The translations under genes and the position numbers were made by a program. Of a stretch of DNA of 64,000 bases, positions 17,473 through 24,382 are shown in pieces. Origin of the DNA: Robiginitalea myxolifaciens (GTDB lineage: Bacteria > Bacteroidota > Bacteroidia > Flavobacteriales > Flavobacteriaceae). The stretch lies in the NCBI RefSeq assembly GCF_900115205.1, contig NZ_FOYQ01000002.1:558001-622000 (forward strand), read 5' to 3'. The first letter of the stretch is position 1. Every line of letters begins with the position of its first letter. The notes beneath the pieces were generated by a model that was given only the letters and a program-made list of their open reading frames with translations, ran no database searches and had not been told where the DNA came from.

Positions 17473-19497
17473 TTAGTCCCCTTTTAACCGGACGAGGATA
17501 CGATTGTTACGAATATTTTTCATGGCCGCATTCAGGGCCGAAAGCTTCGGCTGTTCATTATTGCGAATGACATCCTGGCTAATGCGATAGCGCGATTTCA
17601 GGGTTAATTCATTCCCGTTAACCAATTTCAGATCAAAGACATAGGTACCCAATTCGTTCGCAAAATTCACGTTGTAGGTCTCCTGGTTCAGGACTTCGAT
17701 GGCCTTGGGAAATTTGAGGATGAGCAAAATATCGTCCGTATACTGGTAATCCAGATAGAAATTCATGGCCCCTTCGCTTTCATCGCTTTCCAGTTCGTTG
17801 TGATCGAGCAGGTTTTCCAGGGAAATACTTACCATATTGTCGTTCAGATAGGAGACCCCGCCGATAATGCGACCGGTCCCCGACATGGTATAAGCAAATG
17901 GCTGGGTATCCTTCAGGCGGGTGGAAGTAATGGTGTCCAGTTCAAAAATTTCCTCCTCTCCTTCGTATTCCTCCAGCGCATTGTAATATTCACTGACCTC
18001 CTCGTCCTGTTCCATCAAGCCCAGAAACCCTTTAACATCCGTATATATTCCCCCTGAAACGGACATGCGATATTGGGTGGGAAAACTTTCTTTCTCTTCT
18101 CCGAGATCTACGTAATAGGTCTGCTTGGCAAAATTCTGACTAGCCTGGGCATCGGGCAATCGAATAACCTGTACCTCAACCGAATCTACCACAGCCATCT
18201 CCATATCAATTCCAATGAATTTATCCTTTCGGGAGCGTTCAATTTCACCGAAAGGTTTGGCGATCACAGCCTCTGTGTTATAGAGTTCCGTAGGAATCTC
18301 ATTTATGCGATACATGGCCACCTCATCGTGCGGGTAGACCAGGTTAAAATTCCCATCGGAATCCTTGTAGGCAAAGAAAATGTGGTCAAATTCCCCACTG
18401 CGTATAAAATAAGGGTCTATGGCTCCTGTGCGTTTACTTCGGGCAAACACCGCCCAATATTCGATTTCAAGTTCTTCGAGCATTCTGCGGTATAATCGGC
18501 GTACGCTAATTGGGTTGAGCCGGCCTTCTTTTAAGAAATACCCACTGGATTTAAGGATTTCGTCGCGCTGGGCCGGTTCCATGGTCATGGTGGTGAGAAT
18601 TTCCTCATGCAGAATCTCAAATTGCCTGAACCGATCTAATTGCTTAGCATCTCCCAGGGCATTTCGTTTCCAGCGATTGTAGTAATTAAAGTTTTCCCGA
18701 TCGAAGGAGAAGGGCTGGGTTACGATATTGAAACCCTTGTTGTAGATCTTTTTCCAGGAAGGTGGCTCCTCGTCTTTATCTTCCACCGAATAGTAGGCAT
18801 AGGGTAACTGACACGGGATACAGGTATTTTGGTTTTCGGAAATGGCGCCGACCGTGTCCATGGCAAATACCATGTAGATGAGGGTGTCATTGGTAACTAC
18901 CTGGGGCTCGGCCATCTCGTTATACCCTTTGAACCGAATGGAATTCTTTGTTCCGGTCTTCACGGAATACTCTGATTTCAGGATAGGAACGTTGGCCTGG
19001 AGGTAAACAAAGTCGTAGAGGTCGTCCGAATCTGGGTACTCGACGTAAGTGTATCTGGATTCAATGGTATCCCCAGGCTCCACCCCGGGGATAGGGTAAT
19101 TGATATCATCAAAACGGTTTCGGGTATTCTTGCGCGCAAAAGCCTTTGCTGAATCTAATTCCAGGACCCGCCCATCGGCCTTATAGGTGGTTACTTCAAC
19201 CTCTTTAAGCTGATTCGCCTGATCTGCACTAAGGCTCAGGTAGGCATACTGATCAACCCCCGTACTGGTTTGCACCACCAGTTTGTTACTAATACTCACA
19301 TACCGCCGGTAACGACCCCAGCCCGGAGTGTAAGTTACATCGGTAAAGGAGTGGAGTAAATAGGCGTCTGCAGTTTCGCACTGGCGCTGAAATTCACTGT
19401 CCACAGGGGTTTCCTGGGCCAGGATTGCAGAACTGCTGCAGAAAACAAGCAGTACAAGGAAATACCTATACTTTCTTCTCAAGAACAATGGGTTCAT
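17473..19497 (-). CDS. DUF3857 protein with degenerate transglutaminase domain
   Basis: A 674-residue exported protein: signal peptide (MNPLFLRRKYRYFLVLL to SAILAQ), N-terminal DUF3857 beta-sandwich (about 40-230), a transglutaminase-like domain in the middle and a C-terminal beta-rich domain. Aligned by eye to the upstream paralogue, the catalytic segment KEGDCKDLS reads KEGRLNPIS, so the cysteine is leucine (codon 18517-18519), while the His region FDHIFFAY is kept. It is probably not an active protease or transglutaminase. The ATG at 19497 gives a proper signal peptide and is preferred to a TTG at 19542. It overlaps the upstream gene by 32 bases. Confidence 0.85.
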   Translation of the reverse strand: MNPLFLRRKYRYFLVLLVFCSSSAILAQETPVDSEFQRQCETADAYLLHSFTDVTYTPGWGRYRRYVSISNKLVVQTSTGVDQYAYLSLSADQANQLKEVEVTTYKADGRVLELDSAKAFARKNTRNRFDDINYPIPGVEPGDTIESRYTYVEYPDSDDLYDFVYLQANVPILKSEYSVKTGTKNSIRFKGYNEMAEPQVVTNDTLIYMVFAMDTVGAISENQNTCIPCQLPYAYYSVEDKDEEPPSWKKIYNKGFNIVTQPFSFDRENFNYYNRWKRNALGDAKQLDRFRQFEILHEEILTTMTMEPAQRDEILKSSGYFLKEGRLNPISVRRLYRRMLEELEIEYWAVFARSKRTGAIDPYFIRSGEFDHIFFAYKDSDGNFNLVYPHDEVAMYRINEIPTELYNTEAVIAKPFGEIERSRKDKFIGIDMEMAVVDSVEVQVIRLPDAQASQNFAKQTYYVDLGEEKESFPTQYRMSVSGGIYTDVKGFLGLMEQDEEVSEYYNALEEYEGEEEIFELDTITSTRLKDTQPFAYTMSGTGRIIGGVSYLNDNMVSISLENLLDHNELESDESEGAMNFYLDYQYTDDILLILKFPKAIEVLNQETYNVNFANELGTYVFDLKLVNGNELTLKSRYRISQDVIRNNEQPKLSALNAAMKNIRNNRILVRLKGD

Positions 19498-21295
19498 CAA
19501 CGGTTTTTTTAAAAAATTCCAGGCCCTTATTGATACGTTCAAGATTTTCCTTATCGGCTCGCTGATAGTCTACCGAAAATTCATAGCTATACTCTACGAC
19601 CCGCTCGGATGGACTGCTCATACGAACTTGCAAGTCTATTCCCTCGGCGCTGTAGTTTTTCTCCCGTGGTTCAAAAGCGGCGAATGGGGTTTCCATTTGA
19701 ACCCGGATCACAACCCGCTTGCGAAAAGTGCTGCCAAAATGGGTGCCCTCGAGGATTTGGTTTCGCTCTATTGTCTCAAAAAGGCGGGGTACAAAGTCCA
19801 GGAAAAGAAACTCGCTGTTTGCATCGTCAAAGCGTTTTCCATTGACCGCTAATTTCCCGGAAATAGAAAAGTCATTTTTATTGTTGACCGCCTGTAGTTC
19901 AGAAACACTTTGATTGCCAAAAACGGATTCATAATGGACGGTACCCGATGCTGTAAATTCCCTGGGGGCCATGGTTGCATAGGAGCGCTTGAGGAAGTTC
20001 CCGGAAATTCCCCCATAAACAACTTCAAAACTCCCTTGAAGTTCGAGGTTGGATGCATTTCCTTCAAGAGAGACCTGATATTCTATGCTGTTTTCCTCAG
20101 GGCTTGCCCCGTCGGCCTCAATCCATTCTCCCCCGGCTTCATTGACTAATAGCAGGGTTCGGTTTTGAATACTTTGGACCGGCGTTGCGGCGATATGGAT
20201 GGGATCCGTAGGGTCCAGAATAAAGCGCTCGCCATCTACATAAGCCAGGCATACCACATGGTCGGCCGAACTCAGGGATGGGAAATCGCAATCTGTGATG
20301 TGATTATAGGTTGCCGCAAGGGCAATATCGCTCTTAATCCCCTTGTAATTCAGGGCCTGTGAAAGCAAATTGGAAAGATCCTTACAATCGCCTTCCTTGT
20401 TGGCAAATACCTGATTGGCATGCCTGGGGATAAAGGCCCCCATGCCTATTTCCAGGGCTACATATTTAAAGTTTTGCTGGATGTACTGGTAAATGATTTC
20501 CATTTGCTCCCGGGGATCGGATATCCCTTCAGTAAGCGCGTCGACCTGGGTGGCAACCGTTTTATTGATTCCCCTTCGTGTATTGACTTTTTCCAGATAC
20601 CAGTCATTGAGGTAGCGTTTCCCATCCCTGCCGTAAGCTGCCGGGGGGAATATCATGCGCATTAGGGGGTCCCTTGAATTGCGATAAATCCCAAAGAGGG
20701 ACAAGGGATTGGATTCAATTTCGTCTGGGGTAAGCCGAATCTTCCACCGGGTGCCCGTTTTGGTAACTACCGAATCCATCGAAAAGTTCCTGAGCGCATC
20801 GCTATGGATAATATCCCGGACCAGGGTTCGGGAGGATGGGACATTCAGGGTATAGTCCAGGGTGTCCACATCCCGGTAACTGAATAAGGGCAAACTGGAG
20901 AGGTACATCAATTCGTCGCAGTGGACTGCATAGTTTATAACCGCTCCATCTCCTGGAGGTACAATGATGGATTTGATGCGCTTACTGGCGATTACATCCA
21001 ACTCCACATCCCGGGTTGCTATAATGGGTTCTTCTATTTGCTTTAATCGGCGCCCTTTGCGTTCAAACACTTCGATTTCTTCGATTCGCTCCAGTTCATG
21101 ATCGTAGAAAATAGGATATACCGCAGGATTCTCGCTGGCCTTAACCTGGACCCGGATGTTCCGAACAAAGGAACCATCCTCCTTAATCACTATATTTTCA
21201 GATTTCTTCTGGATATGGACATCCTGGGCCTGCATCTGCAGACCTCCCGGGAAGAAGCAACAGCTTAAGAATAAGAGGATATAGGTATTCTTCAA
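19466..21295 (-). CDS. DUF3857 transglutaminase-like protein
   Basis: A 609-residue exported protein with a signal peptide, DUF3857 (about 45-210), a transglutaminase/protease-like core with Cys in EGDCKDLSN (codon 20384-20386), His in ADHVVCLAYV and Asp in ILDPTDP, so the catalytic triad is complete, and a C-terminal beta domain. The TTG at 21295 (KNTYILLFLSCCFF next) gives a standard signal peptide; the farther TTG at 21316 adds an unlikely PQPNPS prefix. The two DUF3857 genes overlap and are probably made together as an active and an inactive partner. Substrate unknown. Confidence 0.87.
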   Translation of the reverse strand: MKNTYILLFLSCCFFPGGLQMQAQDVHIQKKSENIVIKEDGSFVRNIRVQVKASENPAVYPIFYDHELERIEEIEVFERKGRRLKQIEEPIIATRDVELDVIASKRIKSIIVPPGDGAVINYAVHCDELMYLSSLPLFSYRDVDTLDYTLNVPSSRTLVRDIIHSDALRNFSMDSVVTKTGTRWKIRLTPDEIESNPLSLFGIYRNSRDPLMRMIFPPAAYGRDGKRYLNDWYLEKVNTRRGINKTVATQVDALTEGISDPREQMEIIYQYIQQNFKYVALEIGMGAFIPRHANQVFANKEGDCKDLSNLLSQALNYKGIKSDIALAATYNHITDCDFPSLSSADHVVCLAYVDGERFILDPTDPIHIAATPVQSIQNRTLLLVNEAGGEWIEADGASPEENSIEYQVSLEGNASNLELQGSFEVVYGGISGNFLKRSYATMAPREFTASGTVHYESVFGNQSVSELQAVNNKNDFSISGKLAVNGKRFDDANSEFLFLDFVPRLFETIERNQILEGTHFGSTFRKRVVIRVQMETPFAAFEPREKNYSAEGIDLQVRMSSPSERVVEYSYEFSVDYQRADKENLERINKGLEFFKKTVDEPIVLEKKV

Positions 21296-21488
21296 ACTTG
21301 GGTTAGGTTGTGGCAAACGTGATTTGGAAGTCCACTAGCACTTAAAGGTAAAAGGTATCCCCGGAATCTGACATTTTAAATGTTGTCCGGTACAATTTTT
21401 ACGATAAGACTTACAAACGCAAGGAAAATATAGTACAAATTGCGTGGAATCCCGCGTATTTGGCTTACTGCCCAGATATACTTAAGGA

Positions 21489-22781
21489 TTACTCGAGTAA
21501 GAGCCTCATTATTTCCTCGGCGGCTACCCTACCCTTTTCCCGAAGGAAATCCCTAGGGGTGTTATCGCCCAGTTCAAAAACAATGGCGGGCATCCCATGT
21601 GCTGCATAGAAGTGGTTTCTGGAAACCATGGTTGGTTCCAATTTTTTCGAAGCGCTGATATTGGTTTTCTTCTGGGGGAGTCTTTCGCTGATCGCGTTTA
21701 TCCAATCGTAGACGATCTGCCCCTTATCTCCTGTAATTAAGGTGTCCAGCGGGTAATAGATATCGTCCCAAGTTGAATGGAAATCGGCTCCGAAAACAAA
21801 TTGATAACCGGCATCGCTCTTCCCTTTGAGAAAATCGCGGACCGCTCGGGTTTCCGGCTGGTTGAACTCCTGCCAGTCGCGGTTCAGGTCAATTCCTCCT
21901 GAGTTATGGCGCCAGTGACCATTATCCACCCCATCGGGATTCATTAAGGGCGCATTAAAAATCGTATACTCCTGGCGAAACTTGCGGGCCAGCTCACTAT
22001 CCCCTGCAAGGGTTTCCATAAAAGATTTCATGGCTAAAAAGCCTGTGACTTCCGGGGGGTGTTGACGGGATATAATCATAAGAGCGCGTTTTGCATTAGC
22101 TCCGTTGACCTCCATCAGATTCATGGCTCGTCCTTCCCTGCTTTTACCAATTTCGTAGGTGGAAATAAATGGTTTTTGGGAAAGGGAGTCGATCCATGAT
22201 TTTACCACGCTTGAGGTATAGAGTTCCTGCGCACTAATCCAGGTAGGTTCTGAATCTACTGCTACCGTTATTTCTATGGCTTCGGGCGCCGCCTTTATCC
22301 CAAATTCCCCTTCCCCGGGGTTGATGAGCCGGAAGTTTGTGCTGTCCAGGGTTTTAAAATGGACACCATCCCGGCTTAATTTCGGATAGTATCGACTACG
22401 GCTGCCATCATAGGTAAACTGAAGTTTGATTTCCTGTGGCTGCGAACTCCAAACTTTGAAAGCGTACCAGGGACTGGGATTGATCGGGGTATTCTCTGCG
22501 GTAATCCAAAGGGTATAGGCATTTCCTCCGCTATGTGCCACTCCGTTAAGACGTCCGCCTTCAAAATCATTGGTAAAATAAACGGTACTGTCCTGGAAAG
22601 TCCAGATCCCTTTCCATTGTCGCTGAACCGGCTTGGTGAGCGTAGATACGACGGGGTTGGGACCCTGGCCCTGATAGCCGGTAGGCGCTTTCGGAGCATC
22701 GCTTTTTGCCGATTTGCAGGCAGCTATACCGCAGGATAATAGCACTAAAACAAGGAAGACACGTAAGGCGTTTCGGAACAT
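21489..22781 (-). CDS. M14 family zinc carboxypeptidase lipoprotein
   Basis: A 430-residue protein with a lipoprotein signal (hydrophobic segment then GIAAC), an N-terminal beta-sandwich like those of cytosolic carboxypeptidase-type M14 enzymes (about 60-180), and an M14 catalytic domain. Zinc ligands are visible as RQHPPEVTG (HxxE) and the later His in FGADFHSTWDD; substrate-binding residues in NSGGIDLNRDW; the catalytic Glu in IVFELGD. The family hydrolyses C-terminal residues of peptides or amidated peptidoglycan stems; this one should act at the outer membrane. A 190-base gap separates it from the DUF3857 operon. Confidence 0.88.
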   Translation of the reverse strand: MFRNALRVFLVLVLLSCGIAACKSAKSDAPKAPTGYQGQGPNPVVSTLTKPVQRQWKGIWTFQDSTVYFTNDFEGGRLNGVAHSGGNAYTLWITAENTPINPSPWYAFKVWSSQPQEIKLQFTYDGSRSRYYPKLSRDGVHFKTLDSTNFRLINPGEGEFGIKAAPEAIEITVAVDSEPTWISAQELYTSSVVKSWIDSLSQKPFISTYEIGKSREGRAMNLMEVNGANAKRALMIISRQHPPEVTGFLAMKSFMETLAGDSELARKFRQEYTIFNAPLMNPDGVDNGHWRHNSGGIDLNRDWQEFNQPETRAVRDFLKGKSDAGYQFVFGADFHSTWDDIYYPLDTLITGDKGQIVYDWINAISERLPQKKTNISASKKLEPTMVSRNHFYAAHGMPAIVFELGDNTPRDFLREKGRVAAEEIMRLLLE

Positions 22782-22845
22782 GGAAGCGGAAGTTGGTTCG
22801 GTTGATGAAGGTATGAAATAATGGAAGGAATTCGCGCTGGCGGCA

Positions 22846-23056
22846 GCAGGATTACTCGCTGGTGCCTGCAGGATTACTCGCGGGCGCTCGTGATCCTTGG
22901 CAATCGCTCCTGCAAATACGGTCGAGCATTCGCAGGATTACGCTCGTGCCTCGCGTGATCCTTTGCAATCGCTCCTGCAAATACGGCCGAGCATTCGCAG
23001 GATTACGCTCGTGCCTCGCGTGATCCTTTGTACTCACTTCTGCAAATACAAACCTC
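22846..23056. repeat. 64-65 bp tandem repeat, about three copies
   Basis: The phrase gcaggatta recurs at 22846 (fragment), 22868, 22932 and 22997, spacing of 64 and 65 bases. The last two units agree almost base for base (gcaggattacgctcgtgcct, then cgcgtgatcctttg and ctgcaaatacg). Each unit includes a ggattac...gtgatcc inverted core. An open frame across it (22852-23037) is only a by-product of the repeat. Function unknown; a relative of this core occurs at 37004. Confidence 0.85.
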
Positions 23057-23085
23057 GCAAGGCATAAAATGCCTTGCTGGTTTTT
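23057..23085 (+). terminator. Hairpin with T-run
   Basis: Perfect 9-bp stem GCAAGGCAT-AAA-ATGCCTTGC (23057-23077) followed by tggttttt. It is terminator-like on the plus strand, but no plus-strand gene ends nearby, so it may be an end piece of the repeat region. Confidence 0.45.
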
Positions 23086-23129
23086 GTTCCATCGCCCTTT
23101 ACAAAAGTAAGCTTTTGACAGGTCTCCGG

Positions 23130-23163
23130 AACAAAAAACCCCGCAACTTGCGTTGCGGGGTTT
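23130..23163 (-). terminator. Terminator of tRNA-Arg
   Basis: Stem AAACCCCGCAA / TTGCGGGGTTT (23136-23146 with 23153-23163) with a six-base loop; on the minus strand the stem runs into TTTTTTG. It lies ten bases beyond the tRNA 3' end. Confidence 0.85.
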
Positions 23164-23173
23164 GTGCTTGATG

Positions 23174-23247
23174 TGATCGCGGCAGGATTCGAACCTGCGA
23201 CCGTCTGCTTAGAAGGCAGATGCTCTATCCAGCTGAGCTACGCGACC
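23174..23247 (-). tRNA. tRNA-Arg (anticodon TCT)
   Basis: A full cloverleaf on the minus strand: acceptor GGTCGCG pairs with CGCGATC (one G-U), D arm GCTCAGCTGGATAGAGC, anticodon stem-loop TCTGC-CTTCTAA-GCAGA with anticodon TCT, T arm GCAGG-TTCGAAT-CCTGC and discriminator A. CCA is not encoded. It has its own promoter and terminator. Confidence 0.97.
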
Positions 23248-23260
23248 GGTTAGAAGGCCC

Positions 23261-23291
23261 CAAAGATACTAATGTCTCTGAGATGGGGCAA
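23261..23291 (-). promoter_or_regulatory. Bacteroidota-type promoter of tRNA-Arg
   Basis: On the minus strand TTG (23291-23289), 20 bases, then TATCTTTG (23268-23261), matching the Bacteroidota consensus TTTG/TTG-N19-21-TAnnTTTG. The predicted transcription start is a few bases before the tRNA 5' end at 23247. Confidence 0.8.
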
Positions 23292-23299
23292 GCATGGAG

Positions 23300-24382
23300 C
23301 TATTCCTCCCGAAGATTATATTTTTTCAACAAATCACTCCATCCTTCGGATTGCAAATAGTCTACCAGCTCCCTGTTGATCTCATCGAAATGAGGCTGTG
23401 ATTCAGGCAGCAAAAAGCTGCGGTACTGCTTATTGAAAGTAAAGGGAAGTTTCTTTACTTTCTCCTCCAACTGATTGGTCAATATCAGATAATCCATTGC
23501 GGTTTTATCGTGGACCAGAACATCTATTTCCTTTCGGGTTAAGGCACGCAGCGCCTGGGTGGGGTTGCGGTAGATGCGATAGGGAACAACTCCCTGCTCC
23601 CTAACAAATAGCTCGCCGTCGGAGGCCCCGACTACGCCAACACGTTCAATGGTCTGCAGGTCTTCAAGCCCATCGATCTGGGATTCCAGTGTATTTACCG
23701 TCAGGGTCGAGGCAATGGTAGCCGTAAAACTGGAGATGATTATAATCGCGGTAAACATCCAAATGATACCAATGGTCTTCCCCAGGTGGGTTTTGGGTGC
23801 TTTATCCCCATAGCCTACGGTAGTCATGGTCACGGCAGCCCACCAGAGTCCATCGAACAAGCCCATAATCCCCGGGCGAAACTGATACTTGTTCTTCCTT
23901 CGTTCCACAAACCACAGCAGGGTTCCAAATACCAGGAGTATCAGGATCAGGAGCAGGACAACATTCAGGAAATCCCGGGAGAAGAAGTTGTTGATGAATA
24001 TTTCAAATTTATTCTGATTGCTGGCTGTAGTGACCACCCCTATTCCCGATATAAAGAATGGCTGGCTAACCTCAAATCGGTCGAGTCGCTGGGCGGTAAC
24101 CGCCATAGGGTTAATACTCAGATCGAGTTCCTGGTAATCCAGGGCACGAACTACGCCTACGCCATCACTAAACGCCTGGTAAGTAAACGGCCTGTTCGTT
24201 TCCCGGGCAATGTGTTCCCAGAGATCAATGGAGATACCGGAAAATCCCTCGGCGTCGCGAATTACAAAGGGTGGATTTTCGAAAACTCCAATGCGCAGGG
24301 TATCTGCCTGCTGCGCCCCTAAGGTGGCAGGAATAAGCCCTAAGGTCAGCAGCAACAATACTATGTGGTAGTTTCTAATCAT
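23300..24382 (-). CDS. Glutamate-receptor-like (GluR0-type) ligand-gated ion channel
   Basis: A 360-residue protein with a signal peptide (about 1-23), a periplasmic solute-binding half S1 (about 28-125; [14 protein letters not shown]), TM1 (about 138-160), a pore loop with the potassium filter TTVGYGD at 187-193, TM2 (about 203-222) followed by [14 protein letters not shown], which resembles the SYTANLAAF signature of ionotropic glutamate receptors, and a second binding half S2 (about 230-355). This is the order of cyanobacterial GluR0. It should open a K+ path across the inner membrane when an amino-acid-like ligand binds. Its ATG follows the stop of the reg_prop sensor directly (TAAATG). 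Confidence 0.9.
   Translation of the reverse strand: MIRNYHIVLLLLTLGLIPATLGAQQADTLRIGVFENPPFVIRDAEGFSGISIDLWEHIARETNRPFTYQAFSDGVGVVRALDYQELDLSINPMAVTAQRLDRFEVSQPFFISGIGVVTTASNQNKFEIFINNFFSRDFLNVVLLLILILLVFGTLLWFVERRKNKYQFRPGIMGLFDGLWWAAVTMTTVGYGDKAPKTHLGKTIGIIWMFTAIIIISSFTATIASTLTVNTLESQIDGLEDLQTIERVGVVGASDGELFVREQGVVPYRIYRNPTQALRALTRKEIDVLVHDKTAMDYLILTNQLEEKVKKLPFTFNKQYRSFLLPESQPHFDEINRELVDYLQSEGWSDLLKKYNLREE

Noticed and set aside
22852-23037. Open frame of about 61 codons on the minus strand
   Set aside because: It runs through the tandem repeat and its sequence repeats with the unit; no start context or family likeness.
22846-23056. Possible CRISPR array
   Set aside because: Units are joined without unique spacers, and no cas gene is present in the window.
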